A stretch of 64,000 bases of DNA. Origin: Sphingopyxis sp. QXT-31. Its GTDB lineage: Bacteria; Pseudomonadota; Alphaproteobacteria; Sphingomonadales; Sphingomonadaceae. Made by a program: the position numbers and the translations under genes. Shown piece by piece: positions 25,362 through 32,667 of this stretch; the stretch's first letter is position 1; each line of letters begins with the position of its first letter. The stretch lies in the NCBI RefSeq assembly GCF_001984035.1, contig NZ_CP019449.1, positions 62,001-126,000 of the forward strand, given 5' to 3'. The notes beneath the pieces are model-generated. The model did not search any database. It was not told where the DNA came from and saw only the letters and a list, made by a program, of their open reading frames with translations.

Positions 25362-26300
25362 ATGCGCGCATTCATCTTTCCGGGTCAGGGCAGCCAGTCG
25401 GTCGGCATGGGCAAGGCGCTCGCCGACGCGTCGCCGGCGGCGCGCGAGGTGTTCCAGGAGGTCGACGACGCGCTGGGGCAGAAGCTGTTCCAGCTGATGA
25501 CCGAAGGCCCCGAGGACCAGCTCACCCTAACCGAAAACGCCCAGCCCGCGATCATGGCCAACGCCATCGCGACCTTGCGCGTGCTGGAGAAAGAAGGCGG
25601 CGTCACCCTCGCGGCCAAGGCCGATTATGTCGCCGGGCACAGCCTCGGCGAATATAGCGCGCTCTGCGCCGCGGGGGCCTTCGACCTCGCGACCACCGCG
25701 CGGCTGCTCAAGACGCGCGGGCAGGCGATGCAGGCGGCGGTGCCCGTCGGCATCGGCGCGATGGCGGCGCTGCTCGGCGCCGATATCGACACCGCGCAGA
25801 AACTCGCCGATGCCGCCGCCGAGGGCGAGGTCTGCACCGTCGCCAACGACAACGACCCGTCGCAGGTCGTGATCTCGGGCCACAAAGGCGCGGTCGAGCG
25901 CGCGGTCGCTATGGTAAAGGACTATGGCATCAAGCGCGGCGTGCTGCTGCCCGTCTCGGCGCCCTTCCATTGCCCGCTGATGCAGCCCGCCGCCGACGCG
26001 ATGGCCGAGGCGCTCGGCGCCAACCCGCCCGCCGCGCCGCTCGTCCCGGTGGTCGCCAATGTCATCGCGAGCCCGGTGAGCGACGCCGACAGCATCCGCG
26101 ACCTGCTCGTGCAACAGATCACCGGCCGCGTCCGCTGGCGCGAGAGCGTCGGCGCGATGGAGGACATCGGCGTCGGACATTTCGTCGAATTCGGCGGCAA
26201 GGTGCTCGGCCCGATGGTCAAGCGTAGTGCGTCGGGCGAGGTCGAGGTGATCAGCGTGATTTCGATGGACGACATCGAGGCGCTGCTGAAGGCGCTTTAA
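25362..26300 (+). CDS. fabD: Malonyl-CoA:ACP transacylase
   Basis: A 312-residue enzyme moving malonate from CoA to acyl carrier protein for fatty acid synthesis. The nucleophile Ser94 sits in G-H-S-L-G-E-Y-S, the catalytic His203 in S-A-P-F-H-C-P-L-M, and the N-terminal F-P-G-Q-G-S-Q motif forms the oxyanion region. The gene starts with a good GGGGA site 10 bases before the ATG. The usual partner fabG is 2.8 kb downstream, separated by unrelated genes and repeats; the first repeat base follows the TAA stop directly. Confidence 0.97.
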   Translation: MRAFIFPGQGSQSVGMGKALADASPAAREVFQEVDDALGQKLFQLMTEGPEDQLTLTENAQPAIMANAIATLRVLEKEGGVTLAAKADYVAGHSLGEYSALCAAGAFDLATTARLLKTRGQAMQAAVPVGIGAMAALLGADIDTAQKLADAAAEGEVCTVANDNDPSQVVISGHKGAVERAVAMVKDYGIKRGVLLPVSAPFHCPLMQPAADAMAEALGANPPAAPLVPVVANVIASPVSDADSIRDLLVQQITGRVRWRESVGAMEDIGVGHFVEFGGKVLGPMVKRSASGEVEVISVISMDDIEALLKAL

Positions 26301-26472
26301 GGGATTCGCGCAGAGGCGCAGAGGGCGCAGAGAAATTTGTTCACGCGGAGACGCGGAGAAGAAAAGAGAATTGGCGGCTTTGCCGCCCTTAATCCTTTTC
26401 CTCTGCGATCTCTGCGCCTCTGCGCGAATCCCCTCTCTTTCTTCTTTCCTTCTCCGCGCCTCCGCGTGAACC
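26301..26472. repeat. Two interleaved inverted repeats (A-B-A'-B')
   Basis: Arm A (26301-26332, core CGCGCAGAGGCGCAGAG) pairs with A' (26401-26432) at 30 of 32 positions. Arm B (26339-26360, GTTCACGCGGAGACGCGGAG...) pairs with B' (26451-26472) at 21 of 22. The order A-B-A'-B' means both stems cannot form as one simple nested hairpin. A short GGCGGC-ttt-GCCGCC hairpin lies in the middle. The A family recurs around the GxxExxY gene and at 32357-32440. The gap contains no gene. Confidence 0.85.
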
Positions 26473-26578
26473 GATAATCGCAGCATCGCCGCGCGGTGCC
26501 AACGTTGAAGATAAAGCCCTTTTCTCTACTGAAGTAATGATGTATCATCGCCCATCGGTTCAAGCCAAGGGAGAGGCG

Positions 26579-28537
26579 ATGGACGGTTTCACACGCATTT
26601 GGGCTTTCGGCCAATGGGCCATCGTCGGCGCGCTGATCGTGTCGCCGTTGTGGTCGGGCGCAGTGGCGCCCGTGGCGCAGCAGATCGCCGCCGCGACGGG
26701 CGCTTCGGGTCGTATGCGCGCCTTTGCCAGCGAGGCCGAACTCAAGGCCTTCGTCGCCAAGCGCCAGTCGGTCCAGAACCTCGCCGTGGCTGAATCGACC
26801 ACCGCCTCCGCCGACGCGGCCTCCGCCCCCGCCGAGCCGCCCCCCGCGATGGCGGTCGCGCTCGAGGAGCCCGCGCCCGCTGCCGCCAGGGTCGATCCCG
26901 ACGGCATCACCAACGTCCAGACCGCCGGGGTCGATGAGGGTGGCATCGTCAAGAAGCAGGGCGATTTGCTCATCGTGCTGCGTCGCGGGCGGCTGTTCAC
27001 GATCGACGCGTCGGGCGGCGGTATGCGGCCGATCGCCGCGGTCGACGTCTTTCCCGGCAAGACTGGCGAGCCCGACGGCACCTGGTACGACGAGATGCTG
27101 GTCAGCGGCGATACCGTCGTCGTGCTCGGCTACAGCTATGCGCGCAGCGGCACCGAGGTGAACCGCTTCGACCTCTCCGCCGACGGCAAGCTGACGTGGC
27201 GCGACACCCATTATCTGCGCTCGGGCGATTATTATTCGTCGCGCAACTACGCCTCGCGGCTGATCGGCGACAAGTTGATCTTCTATGCGCCGCTGCCGAT
27301 CTGGGGCGAGATCGACGAGGCGATGCCCGCGCTCGCCGAGTGGCGGAAGGGCAAGGTCGGCGCCTTCAAGTCCTTCACCGGCGCGCGCGACATCTATATG
27401 CCGCAGCCGTCGTGGGGCGACCCCGACCTCGCGGGCGACATGCTGCACAGCGTGATGATCTGCGACCTCGGCGACGACGACATGGACTGCGATGCGACCA
27501 ATGTGCTCGGCACCTGGTCGCGCAGCTTCTACGTCTCGCAAAACGCGGTCTATGTCTGGGCCGGCCTCGGCACGAGCTACGACAGCGACAATCGCGCGAT
27601 GCTCTACCGCATCCCGCTCGACGGCGGCGCACCGCAGGCAGTCGAGGTCGCGGGCATGCCGCTCGACCAATTCTCTTTCCGCGAGGAAGGCGACGGCTCG
27701 CTCAACGTCCTGACGATGGCCGAGGGCGGCGGCGATGCGATGTGGGCGCCCGAGCGCGACGACGAGGGCGACATGGCGCTGCTTCACCTCGCCGCGAACC
27801 GCTTCGGCGACGGCGGCGAAAAGGTGAAACCCGCCGACTTCCGCGCGCTGCCCGGTGTCGAGGGCTGGGAGCGCCAGAGCCGCTTCATCGGCGACTGGCT
27901 GCTCTACGCCGGCGGCCGCGTCCGCCGCGACCTGCGCAAGGAGGGCAGCGAGCAGGCCGCGCTCTACGCCGTGCCCGTCAAGGGCGGCAAGGTCGTGCCG
28001 CTCGATCCGGGGCACCAGGTCGGGCGCATCGACATGATGGGCCGCGACGCGATCATCGTCGGCTCGGGCGACGGCGGCGCGCTGACCTTCACCACCGTCG
28101 CGCTCGACGGCGCCCCGCGGCTCGCCAGCCGCTACGCCTTCCCCGCGGCGGCCGAGGGCGAGAACCGCAGCCATGCCTTCTTCTATCGCCCCGATCCGGG
28201 CAGCGAAGGCGACGACGGGCTGCTCGGCCTGCCGGTGATGCGCGGCAGCGACGACGGCACCAGGTTCCTCGGCAGCGCCGCGTCGATCCTCTACCTCCGC
28301 CGCGCCGCACGCGACCTGTCGCTCGCGGGCACGCTCGACGCGCGCCCGGGCGAGCGCGACGACCATTGCCTCGCCTCGTGCGTCGACTGGTACGGCAACG
28401 CGCGCCCGGTGTTTTTTGGCAATCGCATCTTCGCACTGATGGGCTATGAGCTTGTCGAGGGCCGCTGGCAGGACGGGAAGGTACGCGAAAAGACGCGTAT
28501 CGACTTTACGCCGCGTGGGGGTGGCCGGTCGGGATAG
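26579..28537 (+). CDS. Secreted beta-propeller domain protein (PF09826 type)
   Basis: A 652-residue protein with an N-terminal hydrophobic segment (about 9-32: W-A-I-V-G-A-L-I-V-S) that could be a signal peptide or anchor. It then has an Ala/Pro-rich linker and a large beta-propeller. The stretch T-N-V-Q-T-A-G-V-D-E-G-G-I-V-K near 113-127 is the hallmark of this family, which is distantly related to WD40 and found in archaea and some bacteria. Function unknown; extracellular or periplasmic scaffolding is likely. The ATG at 26579 has GGGAGAGG before it; an upstream in-frame ATG (26537) lacks one. It separates fabD from fabG. Confidence 0.82.
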   Translation: MDGFTRIWAFGQWAIVGALIVSPLWSGAVAPVAQQIAAATGASGRMRAFASEAELKAFVAKRQSVQNLAVAESTTASADAASAPAEPPPAMAVALEEPAPAAARVDPDGITNVQTAGVDEGGIVKKQGDLLIVLRRGRLFTIDASGGGMRPIAAVDVFPGKTGEPDGTWYDEMLVSGDTVVVLGYSYARSGTEVNRFDLSADGKLTWRDTHYLRSGDYYSSRNYASRLIGDKLIFYAPLPIWGEIDEAMPALAEWRKGKVGAFKSFTGARDIYMPQPSWGDPDLAGDMLHSVMICDLGDDDMDCDATNVLGTWSRSFYVSQNAVYVWAGLGTSYDSDNRAMLYRIPLDGGAPQAVEVAGMPLDQFSFREEGDGSLNVLTMAEGGGDAMWAPERDDEGDMALLHLAANRFGDGGEKVKPADFRALPGVEGWERQSRFIGDWLLYAGGRVRRDLRKEGSEQAALYAVPVKGGKVVPLDPGHQVGRIDMMGRDAIIVGSGDGGALTFTTVALDGAPRLASRYAFPAAAEGENRSHAFFYRPDPGSEGDDGLLGLPVMRGSDDGTRFLGSAASILYLRRAARDLSLAGTLDARPGERDDHCLASCVDWYGNARPVFFGNRIFALMGYELVEGRWQDGKVREKTRIDFTPRGGGRSG

Positions 28538-29012
28538 AAGATTTGCGCGCAGAGGCGCAGAGGACGCAGAGAGTTGGCGGGGGATGGGCGAGGCGGCGCT
28601 CCATATCGACCAAGTTACGCACGAGGTGATCGGCGTCGCGATGCGCCTGCACAGCGAGATCGGGCCGGGGCTTCTGGAAAGCGTCTATGAAACGATCCTT
28701 GCCGGGCGCTTGGCCTCGATGGGCTACAAGGTCGATCGGCAACGTCCGATCGACGTCATTTTCGACGGGATTGAATTTCGCGAGGTCGCACGGGCCGATC
28801 TGGTGATCGACGACCGGCTGGTCGTCGAGGTCAAATCCACCGAAAATTTGCACCCCGTGCACGCGAAACAGGTTCTCACCTATCTCCGGTTGCTGCATAT
28901 GCCCGTCGGCCTGCTCATCAATTTCGGGGAGCCGACGTTGAAGCAGGGAATTCGCCGTCTCGTAAACGACCATAAAGACTCTGCGTCCTCTGCGTCTCTG
29001 CGCGAAAATCTT
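28538..29012. repeat. 34-bp inverted repeats around GxxExxY gene
   Basis: The left arm (28538-28571) starts at the base after the beta-propeller stop codon. The right arm (28979-29012) is its reverse complement at 32 of 34 positions, with the core CGCAGAGGACGCAGAG. The 407 bases between them are almost wholly the GxxExxY gene. The same repeat family occurs without the gene at 26301-26432 and 32357-32440. The layout looks like a small mobile or mobilisable unit carrying its own nuclease-like gene. Confidence 0.85.
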
Positions 29013-29054
29013 GATATACCGACGTCCGGATCGACCGGACCATTGCAAGGATAG
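28584..29054 (+). CDS. GxxExxY protein, PD-(D/E)XK nuclease-like
   Basis: A 156-residue protein with the name motif G29-L-L-E32-S-V-Y35. A PD-(D/E)XK-like active site follows: D72 (A-R-A-D-L-V-I-D), then E82-V-K84, with Q96 four turns later (A-K-Q-V-L-T-Y-L). The family is placed in the PD-(D/E)XK nuclease superfamily (PF13366), but its biological role is not known. The GTG/ATG-rich start region was resolved to the ATG at 28584, which has GGCGGGGG before it. The last 25 residues are encoded by and beyond the right repeat arm (D-S-A-S-S-A-S-L-R-E-N), so the repeat supplies part of the protein. It ends four bases before fabG. Confidence 0.85.
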   Translation: MGEAALHIDQVTHEVIGVAMRLHSEIGPGLLESVYETILAGRLASMGYKVDRQRPIDVIFDGIEFREVARADLVIDDRLVVEVKSTENLHPVHAKQVLTYLRLLHMPVGLLINFGEPTLKQGIRRLVNDHKDSASSASLRENLDIPTSGSTGPLQG

Positions 29055-29058
29055 ACTG

Positions 29059-29799
29059 ATGTTCGATCTCACCGGCATGACTGCCCTCGTTACCGGCGCC
29101 TCGGGCGGTATCGGCTCGGCCATCGCGCACGCGCTTGCCGCCCAAGGCGCGCGGCTCGCGGTTTCGGGTTCCAATGCTGACAAGCTGAGTGCGTTTCGCG
29201 ACAGCCTCGGCGGCGATCATGTCGCGCTGCCGTGCAACCTCGGCGATGGCGCCGAAGTCGACGCGCTCGTCCCTTCGGCGGTCGAGGCGCTCGGCAAGCT
29301 CGATATCCTCGTCAACAATGCCGGCGTGACGCGCGACAACCTCATCCTGCGGATGAAGGACGACGAATGGTCGGACGTCATCCGCATCAACCTCGAGGCC
29401 AATTTCCGCCTCGCGCGCGCCGCGGCGAAGCCGATGATGAAGGCGCGCTTCGGGCGCATTATCTCGATCACCAGCGTCGTCGGCGCCACCGGCAACCCCG
29501 GGCAGGCCAACTATGCCGCATCGAAGGCGGGGGTCACCGGCATGACCAAGTCGTTGGCGCAGGAACTGGCGAGCCGCGGCATCACCGTGAACTGCGTCGC
29601 GCCGGGTTTCATCGCCACCGCGATGACCGCCGACCTGCCCGACGCGCAGAAGGAGGCGCTCAACACGCGCATCCCCGCGGGCCGCATGGGCGAGGGCGAC
29701 GATATCGCCGCCGCCGTCGTCTACCTCGCCTCGAAGGAAGCGGGCTATGTCACCGGCCAGACGCTGCACGTGAACGGCGGCATGGCGATGCTATCGTAA
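29059..29799 (+). CDS. fabG: 3-oxoacyl-ACP reductase
   Basis: A 246-residue short-chain dehydrogenase reducing 3-ketoacyl-ACP with NADPH in fatty acid elongation. It has T-G-A-S-G-G-I-G (12-19), N-N-A-G (86-89) and the catalytic Ser139, Tyr152 and Lys156 (Y-A-A-S-K). Context (fabD upstream in the same direction) and the V-T-R-D-N-L motif after N-N-A-G support the ACP reductase over other SDRs. The ATG follows the GxxExxY stop by four bases and uses an AAGGA site inside that gene's end, so its expression may depend on the inserted gene. acpP is not next to it. Confidence 0.95.
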   Translation: MFDLTGMTALVTGASGGIGSAIAHALAAQGARLAVSGSNADKLSAFRDSLGGDHVALPCNLGDGAEVDALVPSAVEALGKLDILVNNAGVTRDNLILRMKDDEWSDVIRINLEANFRLARAAAKPMMKARFGRIISITSVVGATGNPGQANYAASKAGVTGMTKSLAQELASRGITVNCVAPGFIATAMTADLPDAQKEALNTRIPAGRMGEGDDIAAAVVYLASKEAGYVTGQTLHVNGGMAMLS

Positions 29800-29833
29800 G
29801 GGGCTAGCATCGGGCGGAAGCGGTCGTTCCTAG

Positions 29834-29975
29834 TCCTCCCTGCGGCGAAGCCGTGGGGAGGGGGACCGCCGAAGGCGGTGGAGGGGCCGAGGCCTGAGAC
29901 CTCGGCCCAGGGCCGCTGCCCCTCCACCATGCTTCGCATGGCCCCCTCCCCATTGCTGCGCGACAGGGAGGATCA
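29834..29975. repeat. Large imperfect palindrome (type Q, copy 1)
   Basis: An inverted repeat with outer arms TCCTCCCTGCGGCGAAGC... and ...GCTGCGCGACAGGGAGGAT. Inner arms are GGGGAGGGGGACC-GCCGAAGGCGG-TGGAGGGG against CCCCTCCACC-ATGCTTCGCAT-GGCCCCCTCCCC, around a GGCCGAGGCCT/AGGCCTCGGCC-like centre. It is the same design as 56067-56203. It sits between the ends of the convergent fabG and ZnuD-like genes and may act as a transcriptional barrier. Nothing else is seen in this 266-base gap apart from the terminator at 30005-30036. Confidence 0.75.
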
Positions 29976-30004
29976 AGCCGGGTCGCCATAACTCCCAAAA
30001 TATC

Positions 30005-30036
30005 GGCCGGGTCCGGCGGCGGTGCCGGACCCGGCC
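30005..30036. terminator. Hairpin terminator of the ZnuD-like gene
   Basis: A perfect 13-bp stem GGCCGGGTCCGGC / GCCGGACCCGGCC with a six-base loop, about 30 bases after the minus-strand receptor stop. On the minus strand it is followed by GATATTTTGG, a weak U-tract. Most likely an intrinsic terminator for the receptor. Confidence 0.65.
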
Positions 30037-30065
30037 TCCCTCCCGAGCGACCCTTCGGAGAGGGG

Positions 30066-32198
30066 TCAGAAGCTCGCGCGGGCGGTCAGGCGGATGTCGC
30101 GGCCGGCGAGCGGCACATAATCCTTGGTAAAGCTCGCGTGGCGCCGCGCATCGACGTCGAAGATATTGTTCGCGGCGAGGGTCAGCGACAGATGCTTGGT
30201 CTCGGGCAGCGGACGCCAGGTGATCGACGCATTGACCAGGGTGAAGCCCTTGGTCGGCGTCTCGAACTGCGCGACGCGGTTCTGGTCGTCGGTCCATTCG
30301 ACCTCGGCGCGCGCGTCGAGGCGCTCGCCCTGCGCTTCCAGACCGCCGAGCACGCGCAGCGGCGGGATGCGCGGGACGTTGCGGTGGGCGCCCGCGCCCT
30401 TGATCGTCGCGCGCGTCATGTCGGCGGTGACGTCGCCGACGATGTTGAAGCCGCCGATCTGCGCGATCCGCGCGCTCGCCTCGGCCTCGAAGCCATAGAC
30501 CTTCGCGTCGCGCTGGAAATATTGGAAGACGGGGAGCTCGTCCTCTTCGGCGCCGGTCGCGGCCGAATAGATGAAGTCGTCGAACCAGTTCGAATAGCCG
30601 GTTAGGCTCAGGTTGAAGGCATCGGTCTTGAGCTTGAACGAGGCCTCGGCGCCCCAGCTCGCTTCGCGCTTCAAATTCGGATCGCCGAGCTCGAAGCTCT
30701 GCGTCGCGACATGGGGACCGTTCGAGAACAGCTCTTCGGCCGACGGCGCGCGCACGGCGCGCGCCACCGACACGCCGAACTTGGCGCTTTCGCTGATGTC
30801 ATAGGTCGCGCCGAGCGCGCCCGAGAAGCTGTCGAACTTGCGCTCGATGCCCAGCGCCGGGGCGCGGACGCTGGTCGTCTCGAAGCGGCCGGCGGCTTCG
30901 AGCCCGAGCGGGCCCGCCTCAAACTCCTGCAGCGTGAAGACCGCGAACTGGTCGGTCAGGTTGCGCGGTACGAAGGCCTCCGCGCCCACCGCGTCGAAAT
31001 CGCGGTGGCTATACTGCACCCCGCTCGCGCCGCGCCAGCCGCCGCGGTCGTTCTGCGCCAGCTCGAGCCGGCCCTCGACGCCCTTGTTGTAGAAGACGGT
31101 ACCGACCTCGTCGCCCTCGAACTCGGTGTGCTGGTAATCGGCATAGCCCGCGCGAATGCGCAATTTGTCGAAGAAACCGTCGCCCATCTCGACCTCGCCG
31201 CGCAGGTCGGCGCGCCACTGCTTCAACCCGATAGTGACTGGGCCTTCGCCATGCTCATGGCCGTGATCGTCGCCTTCCTCTTCGCCCTCATGCTCGTGCG
31301 CGGTGTTCGGGCGATCGGGCACGCCGTAATTGCTGTCATAATAGCTGACCGACACGCCGAGCTGGCCGCCATCGTTGATCAGCGACAGCCCGCCCGCGGC
31401 GGTCCAGGTTTCGCTCGCGGTGTTGGGGATTCTGCCGCGGCTGTTGGCCTGCGCGGTCAGTTCGGCGGCCTCGTCGGCATGGCCTTCCTCGATCTCGTGC
31501 TCGGCGAGGTGGAGCAGGTCGCCGCGGATGCCCGGCGCATAGACATAGCCGCCGGCGCGCGCGTCGCCGGTCTTGCGCCAGCTGCCGTCGACATGCGCGA
31601 CGAGGTTCGGCGCCAGCGCGACGTCGATCGAACTGCCGATGTTGCGGTCGTTCGCGTTGGTCGCATAGCCGCCGATCGCGTCGATATGGACATGGTCGGT
31701 CGGCACTTTCCTGGGAATCCGCCGGTCGAACAGGTTGACCGCGCCGCCGATGGCCTGGCTGCCGAACAGCAGCACCGCGGGGCCGCGCAATATCTCGATG
31801 CGCTCGACGGTCAGCGGGTCGATCGTGACGGCATGGTCGGCGGAGGTGTTCGACACGTCGATCGACCCGATGCCGTCGGTCAGCACGCGCACGCGCTCGC
31901 CCGAAAAGCCGCGCAGCACCGGGCGCGAGGCGCCGGGGGCGAAGCTGGTCGCCGACACGCCGGGCTGGCGGGTCAGCGTGTCGCCGATCTGCCCGCGGAT
32001 GTCGCGCGCCAGTTCCTCGCCCTCGAGCACCGAGACGTTGCCCAGGATATCGAGGCTGCGGACATAGGGCGCGGTGACGATGATCGGGTCGCCGGTGTGG
32101 ACATCGTCGTCGCTGCCGGCGGCGCCGCGCTCCTGCGCGAAAGCGGGGGCGGCGAGGACCAGCCCGAGGGAAAAGGCGGCGGAAGCAAGCAAGCGCAT
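30066..32198 (-). CDS. TonB-dependent receptor, ZnuD-like (zinc)
   Basis: A 710-residue outer-membrane receptor with a signal peptide (ends A-F-A-Q, residue 22), plug (R-G-F-S-G near 96, I-E-I-L-R-G-P-A-V-L-L-F-G near 135) and barrel ending A-S-F. Residues 301-318 are an extracellular loop rich in His, Glu and Asp (H-E-H-E-G-E-E-E-G-D-D-H-G-H-E-H), a metal-binding feature of ZnuD-type zinc receptors. Relatives may also take heme. A Zur-like palindrome lies just upstream, so zinc repression is inferred. The protein is 200-300 residues shorter than the other two receptors in the window, consistent with ZnuD. Confidence 0.88.
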   Translation of the reverse strand: MRLLASAAFSLGLVLAAPAFAQERGAAGSDDDVHTGDPIIVTAPYVRSLDILGNVSVLEGEELARDIRGQIGDTLTRQPGVSATSFAPGASRPVLRGFSGERVRVLTDGIGSIDVSNTSADHAVTIDPLTVERIEILRGPAVLLFGSQAIGGAVNLFDRRIPRKVPTDHVHIDAIGGYATNANDRNIGSSIDVALAPNLVAHVDGSWRKTGDARAGGYVYAPGIRGDLLHLAEHEIEEGHADEAAELTAQANSRGRIPNTASETWTAAGGLSLINDGGQLGVSVSYYDSNYGVPDRPNTAHEHEGEEEGDDHGHEHGEGPVTIGLKQWRADLRGEVEMGDGFFDKLRIRAGYADYQHTEFEGDEVGTVFYNKGVEGRLELAQNDRGGWRGASGVQYSHRDFDAVGAEAFVPRNLTDQFAVFTLQEFEAGPLGLEAAGRFETTSVRAPALGIERKFDSFSGALGATYDISESAKFGVSVARAVRAPSAEELFSNGPHVATQSFELGDPNLKREASWGAEASFKLKTDAFNLSLTGYSNWFDDFIYSAATGAEEDELPVFQYFQRDAKVYGFEAEASARIAQIGGFNIVGDVTADMTRATIKGAGAHRNVPRIPPLRVLGGLEAQGERLDARAEVEWTDDQNRVAQFETPTKGFTLVNASITWRPLPETKHLSLTLAANNIFDVDARRHASFTKDYVPLAGRDIRLTARASF

Positions 32199-32241
32199 GG
32201 GGAGATTTTTCCTGTTCTGGTTGGCGACTATTGCGGCGGCA

Positions 32242-32259
32242 GTAATGATATACTGTTAC
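32242..32259 (-). promoter_or_regulatory. Zur-like operator
   Basis: GTAATGATATACTGTTAC is an 18-bp near-palindrome (GTAAyrrTA / TAyyrTTAC) in an AT-rich patch about 45 bases upstream of the ZnuD-like receptor. Size, symmetry and the GTTAC/GTAAC ends resemble Fur-family (Zur) sites of alphaproteobacteria. Together with the His-rich receptor this points to zinc control, not yet shown. Confidence 0.55.
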
Positions 32260-32356
32260 AATGGCAAGGACCGGTTCGTGCGGTTCGTCGGGACCAGGGG
32301 GCCGTCCGTCGATGGAGAGGGGTGGTTTTCGGGCGGCAGGCGCCGAAGGCCATCAT

Positions 32357-32440
32357 GATATTCGCGCAGAGGCGCAGAGGCCGCAGGGAGGAAAAGCCAT
32401 CCTCTCTGCGGCCTCTGCGCCTCTGCGCGAATTGAATATT
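32357..32440. repeat. Solo palindrome of the CGCAGAGG family
   Basis: Left arm 32358-32389 (ATATTCGCGCAGAGGCGCAG...) and right arm 32401-32434 are inverted repeats separated by about 11 bases. The sequence matches the arms around the GxxExxY gene and the A arms after fabD, but contains no gene. It lies in the 469-base gap between the ZnuD-like receptor and cysK, a gap that otherwise holds the Zur-like site and a second repeat. Confidence 0.85.
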
Positions 32441-32493
32441 GGAGATGCGGTTCGGTCGCTTTCGGGCGTCAACGGACAAACTGCTCTATAAAT

Positions 32494-32575
32494 CCCGTTC
32501 GTGTCGAGCGAAGTCGAGACACCCATGGGGAGCGCATGCCTTCGCGTGTCTCGACTTCGCTCGACACGAACGGAG
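32494..32575. repeat. Palindromic repeat, GTCGAGCGAAGTCGAG type (copy S2)
   Basis: Arms 32495-32523 and 32546-32573 are almost perfect inverted repeats (CCGTTCGTGTCGAGCGAAGT...), separated by a 22-base loop. It sits about 90 bases before cysK. See the related copies at 24387 and 59899. It could form a hairpin in either direction. Confidence 0.88.
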
Positions 32576-32667
32576 AAAGAGGAAGGTCTGTTCGGCAAAG
32601 CCCGTCCTGCCCCCACCCAACACAAGCTGTCTTGCGACGCACGGGCCGCCGCCCTAGATCAGGCGCC

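Noticed and set aside
26301..32440. CRISPR array made of GCAGAG repeats
   Set aside because: The repeats are inverted pairs without regular spacers or cas genes.
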